DNA of 64,000 nucleotides from Flintibacter muris (GTDB taxonomy: Bacteria > Bacillota > Clostridia > Oscillospirales > Oscillospiraceae), in the NCBI RefSeq assembly GCF_943192995.1, contig NZ_CALPCP010000002.1, positions 248,001-312,000 on the forward strand, read 5' to 3'. Under the pieces are notes generated by a model. The model worked only from the letters and a program-made list of their open reading frames with translations. It was not told the origin of the DNA and ran no database searches. A program made the position numbers and the translations under genes. Below, one piece after another: positions 53,308 to 62,706 of this stretch; the first letter of the stretch is position 1; every line of letters starts with the position of its first letter.

Positions 53308-54621
53308 ATGTCAAAGGGACAACATTTATATAAGCGGGCCAAGGAGATCATACCTGGCGGTACACAGTTGCTCAGCAAGCGCCCGGAGATGTTTCTTCCG
53401 GAGCGGTGGCCTGCCTACTACAGTAGGGCAAAGGGCTGTGAGGTCTGGGATCTGGATGGCAATCATTACTATGACATGAGTTTGATGGGCGTTGGGGCCA
53501 ATGTGCTCGGTTATGCCTATGAGCCGGTGGATGAGGCGGCAAAGCAGGCGATTTCCTCCAGTGGGATGTGTACCCTGAATGCGCCTGAGGAGGTAGAGCT
53601 TGCAGAATCATTGCTGGAACTGCACCCTTGGGCGGATATGGTACGCTATGCCAAGGCAGGAGGTGAGGCGATGTCAGTTGCGGTACGAATTGCTCGGGCC
53701 TATACACAAAAGGACATTGTACTTGTCTGCGGCTATCATGGGTGGCATGACTGGTATCTTGCCGCAAATCTGGTCAAGGGCGATCCCTTGGCCGGAGTGC
53801 ACTTGAAAGGGCTGGAGCCGGCTGGCGTTTCCAGAGAGCTTGCTGGCAGTAATTTGATTTTCCACTATAATCGTTTGGATGAATTTCAGCAGTTGACGGA
53901 GGAGAACAAAGGGCAAATTGCCGCAGTGATTATGGAGCCCATTCGGAATGACTATCCCCAGGATGGATTTTTGACAGAGATTCGCAGGATAACAGCCGAA
54001 GAGGGTATCCCCCTCATTTTTGATGAAATATCCTCCGGGTTCCGGATGTGCTGTGGTGGGAGTCATTTGGTATTGGGGGTAGAGCCCGATATTGCTGTTT
54101 TCGCCAAAGCCATGACCAATGGTTACCCTGTTGCAGCAATTATTGGCAGAAGGGAGATTATGTCGGCCGCACAGGACACGTTTATCAGCAGTACTTTCTG
54201 GACAGAACGGGTGGCGTTGGCAGCGGCGGTCAAAGCGATACAGGAATATCGCGTTCATAATGTTGCGGAGCATCTCATGTCTATGGGAAAGCTGATTCAG
54301 GAAGGATGGGTGCGTCAAGCTGAGGTGGTTGGGTTACAGATTCACACAGGCGGGATTTATCCGCTGAGCCATTTTGACTTTGAAAACAATCAACCCTTGG
54401 CATGTAAGACATACTTTACTCAAGAGATGCTAAATAGTGGCTATCTGGCCTATACTGGTTTTTATGCTTCCTATGCTCACACAGAACAGATAGTGGACAG
54501 CTACCTTTCTGCCTGCGGTCAAGTGTTTCAGAAGATTGCTGCTATACTTGATAAGGGAGAAAATATTGCTGACCATTTGGATGGACCGGTTTGCCACACT
54601 GGATTTCAGCGTTTGAATTAG
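53308..54621 (+). CDS. Class III PLP aminotransferase (glutamate-1-semialdehyde mutase-like)
   Basis: The 437-residue enzyme has IPGGTQLLSKRPE at the start, VCGYHGWHDWY, FDEISSGFR and the PLP lysine in FAKAMTNGYPVAA. The family includes glutamate-1-semialdehyde aminomutase and aminotransferases of nonulosonic-acid loci. Since PseC is separately present, this enzyme may act on a side chain or on an altered sugar. Start 53305 or 53308 (adjacent ATGs), with AGGGGGG upstream. Confidence 0.87.
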   Translation: MSKGQHLYKRAKEIIPGGTQLLSKRPEMFLPERWPAYYSRAKGCEVWDLDGNHYYDMSLMGVGANVLGYAYEPVDEAAKQAISSSGMCTLNAPEEVELAESLLELHPWADMVRYAKAGGEAMSVAVRIARAYTQKDIVLVCGYHGWHDWYLAANLVKGDPLAGVHLKGLEPAGVSRELAGSNLIFHYNRLDEFQQLTEENKGQIAAVIMEPIRNDYPQDGFLTEIRRITAEEGIPLIFDEISSGFRMCCGGSHLVLGVEPDIAVFAKAMTNGYPVAAIIGRREIMSAAQDTFISSTFWTERVALAAAVKAIQEYRVHNVAEHLMSMGKLIQEGWVRQAEVVGLQIHTGGIYPLSHFDFENNQPLACKTYFTQEMLNSGYLAYTGFYASYAHTEQIVDSYLSACGQVFQKIAAILDKGENIADHLDGPVCHTGFQRLN

Positions 54622-54642
54622 TAAAAAGGAAGTATGTAGACC

Positions 54643-55836
54643 ATGTCAAATTTAGCGTTATATGGTGGGAAACCGGTCCGTGCAGCGCGGCTTTCCTATG
54701 GGCACCAATACATAGATAGAGACGATATCCAAGCGGTTACGGAGGTCTTAAAAAGCGATTTCCTGACCTGTGGTCCCAAAGTGTCAGAATTGGAGACTGC
54801 GCTGTGTAGCTTGACTGGCGCTGCGCATTGTACAGCGGTATCTAATGGCACCGCTGCACTGCATGTGGCCTGTCTTGCCGCCGGGATCGGTCCAGGTGAT
54901 GAAGTAATCACTACGCCGATTACCTTTGCGGCATCATCCAACGCAATTTTATATTGTGGCGGAACTCCTGTATTTGCGGATGTTGATTCGAAGACCTATA
55001 CAATCAACCCTGAGACTATTGAGCGGTGTGTCACGGAACGGACTAAGGCTATTATCGCGGTGGATTTTACCGGAGCCCCCTGTGATTACAATGGAATCCG
55101 CGCTGTCTGTGAAAAGCACCGCCTGCTGCTGATTGAAGACGCTGCCCACTCCATAGGAACTGCCTATCGAGGGACACCAGTGGGGAGTATTGCTGATTTG
55201 ACCACCTTCAGCTTTCACCCTGTAAAGACTATTACGGCAGGGGAAGGAGGCGCAGTTCTGACAAACGATGACACGCTGGCGAAGCGGGTGGAGTTATTTG
55301 CCAGGCACGGTATCACACGGGACCCTGCGCTTTTGCAGGCGCAGGGGAATTCCAACTGGTACTATGAGCAGCAAATGTTGGGGTACAACTACCGTATGAC
55401 AGATATACAGTGCGCTTTGGCCCTGAGCCAGCTAAAAAAGCTGGACCGTTTTGCTGCCCGGCGGAAGGAATTGGTTCGGCGGTATGATGAGGCATTCAAA
55501 GAAATTCCAGAGGTGATTGTTCAGACAGAAGTGGAAGGCTCCGATACAGTGCGGCATCTGTACATTCTTCGCCTGAAGCTTGACCGCCTCAATTGTGGAC
55601 GGAAAGAGTTCTATGACGCCATGCAGGCGGAAAATATCGGGGTCAACGTGCACTATATCCCGGTATATTGGTTCCCATATTATCAGTCGCTTGGCTATCG
55701 AAAGGGGCTCTGCTCCAATGCGGAAGCTTATTACGAGAGCAGCATGACGTTACCTCTATTCTATGGTATGACAGATGAGGATCAAGATGACGTAATCCGG
55801 GCAGTGAAAAAGCTGGTGGAATATTTCCGAAATTAA
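54643..55836 (+). CDS. pseC: UDP-4-amino-4,6-dideoxy-N-acetyl-altrosamine transaminase
   Basis: The 397-residue DegT-family enzyme performs the second step of pseudaminic-acid synthesis. ALHVACLAAGIGPGDEVITT, DVDSKTYTINP, DAAHSIG and the PLP lysine in FSFHPVKTITAGEGG are diagnostic. Length and motif choice (HPVKTITAGEGG) fit PseC. It precedes pseI by 13 bases. Confidence 0.94.
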   Translation: MSNLALYGGKPVRAARLSYGHQYIDRDDIQAVTEVLKSDFLTCGPKVSELETALCSLTGAAHCTAVSNGTAALHVACLAAGIGPGDEVITTPITFAASSNAILYCGGTPVFADVDSKTYTINPETIERCVTERTKAIIAVDFTGAPCDYNGIRAVCEKHRLLLIEDAAHSIGTAYRGTPVGSIADLTTFSFHPVKTITAGEGGAVLTNDDTLAKRVELFARHGITRDPALLQAQGNSNWYYEQQMLGYNYRMTDIQCALALSQLKKLDRFAARRKELVRRYDEAFKEIPEVIVQTEVEGSDTVRHLYILRLKLDRLNCGRKEFYDAMQAENIGVNVHYIPVYWFPYYQSLGYRKGLCSNAEAYYESSMTLPLFYGMTDEDQDDVIRAVKKLVEYFRN

Positions 55837-55849
55837 ACGGAGGCGGAGC

Positions 55850-56881
55850 ATGTTTAGGTTATGGGAGAAGCTGGCGGCGAATCAGGTCTATGTAATTGCA
55901 GAAATGAGCGCCAATCATGCGGGGAAGTTGGAGAATGCCCTGGAGATTGTGCGTCAGGCAGCTAAAGCTGGTGCGGACTGTGTAAAAATCCAGACTTATA
56001 CGGCAGATACGATGACGATAGACTGCGACAACGAATATTTTCGGATCAAAGGTGGACTTTGGGACGGCTATAAGCTATATGACCTGTACAAAGAGGCCGG
56101 TACCCCGTGGGAGTGGCAGGGACGCATCAAGCAGGAGTGTGAGCTCTGCGGTGTGGACTTTCTCTCGACGCCGTTTGACTGGACTGCCGTTGATTTTTTA
56201 GAAGGAATCGGCTGTGAAGCTTATAAAATTGCTAGTTTTGAATTGGTAGACATACCTTTAATTGAATACGCCGCTTCCAAAGGTAAACCGATGATTATCA
56301 GCTGCGGAATGGGAAGCATTGAGGAAATCCAAGATGCACTGGACGCTTGTAAACGGCAGGGGAATGATCGGGTTGTATTGCTGAAATGCTGTAGTGAGTA
56401 TCCGGCTAACTACAGAGATATGAACCTTGCTACCATCACGGATATGCAGGAGCGATTCGGAGTGCCGGTAGGATTGTCCGATCACTCCATGGGTTCCATC
56501 GGCGCTGTGGTGGGTGTTTCCTTGGGGGCACAGGTGATAGAAAAGCATTTCTGCCTCAGCCGAGCTATCAAGAATCCGGACAGTGAATTTTCTATGGAGC
56601 CGCAGGAGTTTGCGGAGATGGTGCGGGATGTGCAAGACGCTGTTCAAATTCGGGGCCGAGTAAGCTATGAGCTGACAGAATCGGAAAGAGCGTCCACTGT
56701 GTTTCGCAGGTCGATTTTTGCTGTGAAGGATATTCAAAAAGGAGAGCAATTTACAGCAGAAAATATTAGATGTATCCGGCCTGGATATGGAGCTAAGCCC
56801 AAATATTATTTTAACTTGCTAGACCAGCGGACTTCTAAAGATGTTTTAAGGGGAAGTCCATTAAATTCAGATTCGAAATGA
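55850..56881 (+). CDS. pseI: Pseudaminic acid synthase
   Basis: The 343-residue enzyme condenses the 2,4-diacetamido sugar with phosphoenolpyruvate. It has an NeuB-type barrel (YVIAEMSANHAGKLE, DCVKIQTYTADTM, STPFDWTAVDFLE, LSDHSMGSIGAVVG) and a C-terminal antifreeze-like SAF domain (FRRSIFAVKDIQKGEQFTAE). ADTMT and SKG elements favour PseI over NeuB or LegI. Confidence 0.94.
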   Translation: MFRLWEKLAANQVYVIAEMSANHAGKLENALEIVRQAAKAGADCVKIQTYTADTMTIDCDNEYFRIKGGLWDGYKLYDLYKEAGTPWEWQGRIKQECELCGVDFLSTPFDWTAVDFLEGIGCEAYKIASFELVDIPLIEYAASKGKPMIISCGMGSIEEIQDALDACKRQGNDRVVLLKCCSEYPANYRDMNLATITDMQERFGVPVGLSDHSMGSIGAVVGVSLGAQVIEKHFCLSRAIKNPDSEFSMEPQEFAEMVRDVQDAVQIRGRVSYELTESERASTVFRRSIFAVKDIQKGEQFTAENIRCIRPGYGAKPKYYFNLLDQRTSKDVLRGSPLNSDSK

Positions 56882-56890
56882 GGTTTTATT

Positions 56891-57415
56891 TTGGATTTAG
56901 ATGGATTTGGCGGCAAACCGATACAAGGATGCTGTGATTGGACTTGTAAATTGTTCTTAATAGAAGCGTGCGCGGATGATGAGCAGCAAATTTTATCATG
57001 GCGAAATGAAAAAAAAGTTCGGCGGCAGTCATTTACAACTCACGAAATTACACCGGAGGAACACCATAGCTGGTTTTATTCCGTTTTAAAAAATCCGAAC
57101 ATAAAAGTTTTGATTTTATATTTAGGCAAGCGTCCTGTTGGTATTGTTCGTTTTGAATGTCAAGGTGTACAGGCAAAAATATCATATAGTATTGATGATA
57201 ACTATCAAGGTTTGGGGTTGGGTAATAAGTTGATTGGTATGTCAGTAAACTATGCAGAAAGAAAGCTGAATGTATCACAGCTTTGTGCAAGCACGAAACA
57301 AGATAATGAGGCGTCGAAAAAGGTTCTGCTTTTAAATGGGTTTCGACAAATTGACATAGAGTTAGAGCAGGACAGTAGTGTTTTTTGCAGGGCACTTACC
57401 CCCCGAGGGGTGTGA
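56891..57415 (+). CDS. PseH-like GNAT acetyltransferase
   Basis: The 174-residue product carries a GNAT fold (ISYSIDDNYQGLGLGNKLI is the acetyl-CoA loop region, after LSWRNEKKVRRQS). In the pse pathway it would N-acetylate the 4-amino group. It starts at TTG with GAGG 7 bases upstream. The first 17 residues (LDGFGGKPIQ...) look like the C-terminal end of PseG proteins, suggesting it was once fused to one. It is AT-rich and in the same reading frame as the following gene. Confidence 0.8.
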   Translation: MDLDGFGGKPIQGCCDWTCKLFLIEACADDEQQILSWRNEKKVRRQSFTTHEITPEEHHSWFYSVLKNPNIKVLILYLGKRPVGIVRFECQGVQAKISYSIDDNYQGLGLGNKLIGMSVNYAERKLNVSQLCASTKQDNEASKKVLLLNGFRQIDIELEQDSSVFCRALTPRGV

Positions 57416-57901
57416 TTGCGGGTAAGCCATATGCATAACTTTGATCTTGTAGTTAGCTATACTTACCGATACCTTATTCCAGAGGAACTGCTGCAAATAT
57501 TCCATTTTAATGTAGTAAATCTTCACAATTCGTTTTTACCGTGGAACCGTGGCGCAGATCCGAATTTGTGGAGTATTGTAAGTGATTGTCCAAGAGGTGT
57601 AACTTTGCATTACGTATCGTCGGGATTGGATAAAGGCGACATCATTGCTCAAAGGCTGGTTCCTTTATCTTCAGAAGATACGCTGAAAACAAGCTACGAT
57701 ACATTAGACAGAGCGGCTCGAGAACAATTTCAAGATGCGTTTCAGTGGTACCAAAATTGGCCTCAGATGCGAAAAACAGCTATAGGAGAAGGAAGCTATC
57801 ATTCATTAAAAGATGGAGAACATTTACATCGGATGATTGTTTCTTATGATATGTCAGTTGAAGAATATCGAAAACTTGTGAAAAAACAAACGGCGGTTTA
57901 G
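57416..57901 (+). CDS. N-terminally truncated formyltransferase-like protein
   Basis: The 161-residue frame aligns to the body of formyltransferases. LVVSYTYRYLIPEELL, then VVNLHNSFLPWNRGADPNLW (the HxSxLP core) and DKGDIIAQR support this. The usual first 60 or so residues, which form the first half of the Rossmann fold, are missing. It begins at TTG directly after the stop of the GNAT gene in the same frame. An ATG at 57431 is another possible start. It may be a truncated pseudogene or a trimmed functional domain. Confidence 0.65.
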   Translation: MRVSHMHNFDLVVSYTYRYLIPEELLQIFHFNVVNLHNSFLPWNRGADPNLWSIVSDCPRGVTLHYVSSGLDKGDIIAQRLVPLSSEDTLKTSYDTLDRAAREQFQDAFQWYQNWPQMRKTAIGEGSYHSLKDGEHLHRMIVSYDMSVEEYRKLVKKQTAV

Positions 57902-57903
57902 TT

Positions 57904-58920
57904 ATGATTTTTGTTCGTGCTGATGGCAATCCATTTATTGGGACAGGCCATATCATGCGCTGTCTCTCACTGGCGGATGCCCTTCGGGAGCAGGATATAA
58001 AAGCTGCATTTGTTACAGCGGAACCATATGTTCAGAACTTAATCCAAGCACGTGGCTATTTATGTACGGTGTTGGGAACAGCCTATGACCAAATGGAGGA
58101 GGAGCTTTCTGTTTTCCTGCCGCTTTTAGAGCGGGACCGGCCTGAGCTGGTGATATTGGACAGCTACTTTGTCGCGCCAAAGTACATGGAGGCAATTAAA
58201 AATATTGCGCCGCTTCTCTATATTGATGATATGGACGCATTTGATTATCCGGCGGATGCTGTTGTGAACTACAATATTTATGGACCGGAGCTTCCATATC
58301 CGCAAAATAAAAGATATTTTCTCGGTCCCCGGTATGCTCCTCTGCGTAAGGAGTTTCAGGGATTGGAACGGCGTGTTGTCCGGGAGCGGGCAGAGAATGT
58401 GTTGATTTCCACCGGTGGTACAGATCAATATCATGTGGCCTTGCGCTGTGCAGAATACCTGCGAGAACATCCACCACAGGGAAATATGGTATTTCACTTT
58501 GTACTTGGAGCCATGAATCAGGATGTGGCAGAGCTGGAAATAATTGCAGAGGAACTTCCGCTTGTCAGGCTGCACCGTCAAGTAACAGATATGTGTTCCC
58601 TGATGCTGCAATGTGACATAGCAATCTCTGCGGCAGGAACTACCCTTTATGAGTTGTGTGCCTGTGGATTACCAACGGTGACATATATCTTGGCTGACAA
58701 CCAGATTCAAGGGGCAGAGGCATTTCAAAGAGCGGGATTGATGCCTTGTGCTGGTGATATACGGAAAAATGTACATTTTCCAAGGCACTTTTTTGAATCG
58801 CTGAATACACTGGCAAACAACTTTGCATCGCGTCAACATATGTCAGAGCAAATGCAAAAGGCGGTCGATGGAAGGGGCGCTGAACGGATAGCGGTTGAAA
58901 TCTGTAGTATTTTTAGATAA
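57904..58920 (+). CDS. pseG: UDP-2,4-diacetamido-2,4,6-trideoxy-altropyranose hydrolase
   Basis: The 338-residue GT-B-like enzyme removes UDP to free the sugar for PseI. Signs are RADGNPFIGTGHIMRCLSLA at the start, STGGTDQYH and SAAGTTLYELCACGLPT. The C-terminus ends VDGRGAERIA, as usual for PseG. Length is typical (about 330-340). Confidence 0.93.
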   Translation: MIFVRADGNPFIGTGHIMRCLSLADALREQDIKAAFVTAEPYVQNLIQARGYLCTVLGTAYDQMEEELSVFLPLLERDRPELVILDSYFVAPKYMEAIKNIAPLLYIDDMDAFDYPADAVVNYNIYGPELPYPQNKRYFLGPRYAPLRKEFQGLERRVVRERAENVLISTGGTDQYHVALRCAEYLREHPPQGNMVFHFVLGAMNQDVAELEIIAEELPLVRLHRQVTDMCSLMLQCDIAISAAGTTLYELCACGLPTVTYILADNQIQGAEAFQRAGLMPCAGDIRKNVHFPRHFFESLNTLANNFASRQHMSEQMQKAVDGRGAERIAVEICSIFR

Positions 58921-58931
58921 AAATACGATTG

Positions 58932-58979
58932 GCACGGAAGGCTCCTTCCGTGCACTCAGTGAGAGATTCTCACTGAGTG
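58932..58979. repeat. Tandem hairpins between pseG and a glycosyltransferase gene
   Basis: GCACGGAAGG pairs with CCTTCCGTGC (58932-58953). CACTCAGTGAG pairs with CTCACTGAGTG (58953-58979). Both stems are perfect, they abut, and no T-run follows. The arrangement echoes the tandem palindromes at 47019-47061. Confidence 0.5.
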
Positions 58980-59006
58980 ATAACTGCTCGAGAGGATGTA
59001 TTATAT

Positions 59007-60746
59007 ATGAAACGTATCAGTAAACTAGCATGTGATTCTCCGGATGCGATTAATAGATTATATATGCGGTATGTGCAGCCAAATGAAGTAGTATTTAGAA
59101 AAAACTATTTGGAAAATTGTTGTATTTGGAGCACAGTAGAATTTGAAAGTTGTACTTTGGATTTTGTTCCTGTGGTGGATGGGGAATATTTGATTATAGA
59201 CAAAGAAATCAGAAAAATTCTGGGTACATTTACGCCTAGTCCATTTGAGGAAAATAAATGCGGTGAGGAGACAATTTCCAGCATTTTGATTGCTGATGAA
59301 TGGGATGTGCGTAAAGTACTTCCCGCTATATTGGAAAAGAAATGGTCATATGTATATTTTGTTTTTAATCAAGAGGTCAATAAATTCGCTTCTTTCTTTA
59401 AAATAAAAGAGTTCCTATCGATCTTTCCTGCAAATATCAAATTTTTTGGTACAACGGAAGAAATGCGCCAATACTTTTTGGAAGATCATGATGCCTATTT
59501 ACCAAAAAGGATAGTTGCTTTGGAACCGGAAAAGTATCAGAAAATTTTTGAGGATATCCATGATGCGAGAATCCAAAGTGGAGTTCCTTCCAACAATGAG
59601 TTTTTATCAATATGTATTCCCACCTATAATAGAGGAAAACTTGCATTAAAGTCGATAAAAACTGCGTTAACTTCTGACTATGATGCGGAGATCGAATTTA
59701 TTGTGTGTGACAATGGTTCAACAGAAGGGGCACAGGAGTATAAGGAAATTGAAAATATGAAAGATTCGCGCCTTCGGTATTACAGATCTCCACAAAACAG
59801 AGGCTATCAAAACAACATTTTAAATTGCCTTCAAAAGGCAAAGGGAAAATTTGTCTTATTTATTAGTGATGAAGATTCAATCATTCCAGAGAATATTGGA
59901 ACAGCGCTGAACTGGCTGAGCAATCATCGGGAAGGTGTTGGCGCTTGTATATTCAGCGGCAGCGGAACTGAAGAATGGGCAGTCCATAAGGAAAAGGTAT
60001 TTGAGCCTGGCCCGGATGCGGTGATCAGAGCATACTACATGAACTATGTGACTGGTTGCTGTTTTAACTTAGATAGCATAAAAGAACGGGATCTGTTCCG
60101 AAGCGCGAAGGAGATCGAAAATAATTTCTACTATAGAATCTACACACATTGCGCATTGGGGGTGATTTTGGCTCTTCAGTTTAAAGTTGTAGATTCAAAT
60201 ATTGTGCTGTGGCATTTTGGGGAAGAAAGAGCACAGAGTGACGATTGGGGAAGGGAAGGGGTAATTCGCAAATCAGAAACTCCAGAGAGCAGGTCTCTCC
60301 AATCAGTGGATGCAGTAAAACTAGTAAAGGGTCAGCTTTCCGAAAAAGATCTGCTGGAGATTTTTTCAAACCGCATGAATACATATTATGACCTGCTTTC
60401 CCTGTATTATAAGCTTCCGGAATATTCCGATGATTTTAAGAAAATGTACAGTTGGATAAACATTTGTACCTTGCATTATAAAAATTATTATCAGCTTATA
60501 GAGGAACTAGGGGTAAAAGATATTTTGCCTTTTGTTGAAAAGATGAACAGGACCGCGTTCAATTGGCTGGTTTGCAAGCGGAGACAAAAATTATGCACTC
60601 CAGAAGAAAACCTTTTATCTTCTTTGCAGGCCCAGGTAGCAAAATACCATTTTGACAAAGGGACTCCTTTTGGGCAGATAGATTTTGAAGGAATTGAGAA
60701 GGACCTATGTGGTTGGGTAAAGGAGTTTTTAGAGAAAAGGAGTTGA
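59007..60746 (+). CDS. Family 2 glycosyltransferase with long N-terminal domain
   Basis: The product (about 579 residues) has an unassigned N-terminal domain (to about residue 190). A GT-A domain follows, with ICIPTYNRGKLALKSIKT, CDNGSTEGAQEY and FISDEDSI (DxD-type motif), and then a helical tail. The N-terminal domain contains a Rossmann-like stretch around VRKVLPAILEKKWSYVYFVF. The DNA is strongly AT-rich. The ATG at 59007 follows GAGAGG. The frame extends to 58977, inside the hairpin region. The acceptor is unknown. Confidence 0.82.
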   Translation: MKRISKLACDSPDAINRLYMRYVQPNEVVFRKNYLENCCIWSTVEFESCTLDFVPVVDGEYLIIDKEIRKILGTFTPSPFEENKCGEETISSILIADEWDVRKVLPAILEKKWSYVYFVFNQEVNKFASFFKIKEFLSIFPANIKFFGTTEEMRQYFLEDHDAYLPKRIVALEPEKYQKIFEDIHDARIQSGVPSNNEFLSICIPTYNRGKLALKSIKTALTSDYDAEIEFIVCDNGSTEGAQEYKEIENMKDSRLRYYRSPQNRGYQNNILNCLQKAKGKFVLFISDEDSIIPENIGTALNWLSNHREGVGACIFSGSGTEEWAVHKEKVFEPGPDAVIRAYYMNYVTGCCFNLDSIKERDLFRSAKEIENNFYYRIYTHCALGVILALQFKVVDSNIVLWHFGEERAQSDDWGREGVIRKSETPESRSLQSVDAVKLVKGQLSEKDLLEIFSNRMNTYYDLLSLYYKLPEYSDDFKKMYSWINICTLHYKNYYQLIEELGVKDILPFVEKMNRTAFNWLVCKRRQKLCTPEENLLSSLQAQVAKYHFDKGTPFGQIDFEGIEKDLCGWVKEFLEKRS

Positions 60747-60754
60747 TTTGCGGC

Positions 60755-61534
60755 TTGAAGGTAGTAATTTTAGCTGGCGGATTCGGGACGAGAATATCAG
60801 AGGAGTCTCAATTCAAGCCAAAGCCCATGATAGAGCTTGGAGGAATGCCAATTTTGTGGCACATTATGAAGCTTTACAGTCACTATGGCTTTTATGAGTT
60901 TATTATCTGTGCAGGCTACAAGCAGCATGTCATTAAGGAGTACTTTTCAGACTATTTTCTCCATACCTCAGACATTACCTTTGACTTTGCAAGTGGGAAA
61001 AATGAAATGATTGTTCATCACAATGTCTCTGAACCGTGGAAGGTGACGGTGGTGGATACTGGGTTGCAAACTATGACTGGCGGCCGGATAAAGCGGGTGC
61101 GGGAATATATTGAGGACGAGCCATTTATGCTGACCTATGGTGATGGTGTATCAAATGTAAACATTGCAGAGTTGGTAGAATTCCACCAATCTCATGGGAA
61201 GCTGGTTACAATTTCTTCCTATAATGCTGGACAGCGTTTTGGCATACTGGGTATTGCTGAAGATGGAAGTGTCCGTGAATTTCGTGAGAAGGCACAGGGA
61301 GATGGAAATCTAATCAATATTGGTTACATGGTTTGCCAGCCAGAGTTTATCGGTTACATTGACGGAGACGATTCTATTCTGGAAAAGGCTCCGTTGGAAA
61401 GAGTATCAAAGCTTGGACAGTTGATGGCCTATAGGCATGATGGATTTTGGAAATGTATGGATACTGTTCGGGAAAAGGACCAGTTGGAAAAAATGTGGGC
61501 TTCTGGTCAGGCTCCCTGGAAGGTATGGGCATAA
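60755..61534 (+). CDS. rfbF: Glucose-1-phosphate cytidylyltransferase
   Basis: The 259-residue enzyme makes CDP-glucose. VVILAGGFGTRISEES, KPMIELGGMPILWHIMK, LTYGDGVSNVN and DGFWKCMDT are typical. It begins at TTG, because AGGAG lies 12 bases before it and no ATG is in frame until much later. CDP-glucose feeds 3,6-dideoxyhexose synthesis. A 4,6-dehydratase (rfbG) is not in the window, but rfbH begins at the right edge. Confidence 0.92.
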   Translation: MKVVILAGGFGTRISEESQFKPKPMIELGGMPILWHIMKLYSHYGFYEFIICAGYKQHVIKEYFSDYFLHTSDITFDFASGKNEMIVHHNVSEPWKVTVVDTGLQTMTGGRIKRVREYIEDEPFMLTYGDGVSNVNIAELVEFHQSHGKLVTISSYNAGQRFGILGIAEDGSVREFREKAQGDGNLINIGYMVCQPEFIGYIDGDDSILEKAPLERVSKLGQLMAYRHDGFWKCMDTVREKDQLEKMWASGQAPWKVWA

Positions 61535-61549
61535 GAAAGGCGGATATCA

Positions 61550-62659
61550 ATGATTATACGGGCGAAAACGAAAGATTTATTCCATGGGCGGCCCTTGAGC
61601 GCCAAACAGAGGGAAAACTCCCGCCTAAATTTGGAAGAACTTCAGGCGGGGCATACTGTATTGCGCTCCATGCCTCGCAGGCTGGTACTGGAATTGACCA
61701 ACGCTTGTAATCTCAATTGTATGATGTGCGGCCGTAATGCGGCAACGTTTCAGCCGACGGTATTTCAACTGGATTGGCTGCGATATTTTGAACCTATACT
61801 GGATACGGTGGAAGAGGTGACCCTGATGGGATGGGGAGAGCCTACGATTCACAAGGATTTTGTCCAGATGCTTGAACTGATTCACCAGCACGATGCCAGG
61901 ATATATTTTTGCACCAATGGAATGCAGCTCAGTCAGTTGGAAAATGCGATTTTTGACAATCAAGTTGACGTTTTTGCTGTGAGTGTAGATGGGGCTAAGG
62001 CCGAAACAAATGCCCGTATCCGAAGGGGATCTGACCTGAATAAAATTGTAGAGTCACTTCGGAGGATCAAGCAGCGCCAGCGCACTTCAGGACTATCTTA
62101 TCCGTATGTTAATTTCGTTTTCTGTGCCATGAAATCTAATTTGCATGAACTGCCTGACTTGGTTCACCTTGCCGCAGATATTGGGTTAGAAGAGGTAAAA
62201 GTGGTATACCTGACTGCCTTTGACAGCATTCTGAGTCAGGAGAGCTTGTGGGATTGCCGCACGGAGGTTGAGGCGGTTTTCCAGGAGGCCGCCGAACTGG
62301 GAGAGTCATTGGGCGTTACTTTAAAACTGCCTTATTTACAGGGGGAGGACCCGGCGGGTGAAGCGCTCCATCGGGATTGCTTTGTGACCTGGAGAGATTT
62401 TTTTCTGGGATCTGATGGCATGGTGCGGCCCTGTATGTCTACACCGGTCCAGTTTTTCGCCTTTGATATGAATAGGCCCTTTGAGGATATGTGGAATGAT
62501 ACTCACTTCCAGCAGTACCGGGCGCAGGTCAACACGTTTCGGATGGACGAGCCCTGCCGGCGCTGTTACCAATCTTCACATTGCAACTGGAACCAAAAAA
62601 GATCCTTCCTGCAAATGGAAGAGACATTTGCGCCGGCTTGGAGTAAGGTGGAGGCTTGA
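61550..62659 (+). CDS. Radical SAM/SPASM protein
   Basis: The 369-residue enzyme has the cluster motif CNLNCMMC (near residue 60), MGWGEP in the core and a C-terminal SPASM-like end (CMSTPVQFFAFDMNRPFEDMW, CRRCYQSSHC). It is the fourth radical SAM protein of the island. It lies between the CDP-glucose gene and an RmlC-like epimerase, so a CDP-sugar or glycan substrate is possible. Function is not established. Confidence 0.88.
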   Translation: MIIRAKTKDLFHGRPLSAKQRENSRLNLEELQAGHTVLRSMPRRLVLELTNACNLNCMMCGRNAATFQPTVFQLDWLRYFEPILDTVEEVTLMGWGEPTIHKDFVQMLELIHQHDARIYFCTNGMQLSQLENAIFDNQVDVFAVSVDGAKAETNARIRRGSDLNKIVESLRRIKQRQRTSGLSYPYVNFVFCAMKSNLHELPDLVHLAADIGLEEVKVVYLTAFDSILSQESLWDCRTEVEAVFQEAAELGESLGVTLKLPYLQGEDPAGEALHRDCFVTWRDFFLGSDGMVRPCMSTPVQFFAFDMNRPFEDMWNDTHFQQYRAQVNTFRMDEPCRRCYQSSHCNWNQKRSFLQMEETFAPAWSKVEA

Positions 62660-62706
62660 CAGGTAAAGAGCCTGTCTGACAGTTCAAATAAGAGAAAGGC
62701 GTGTTT

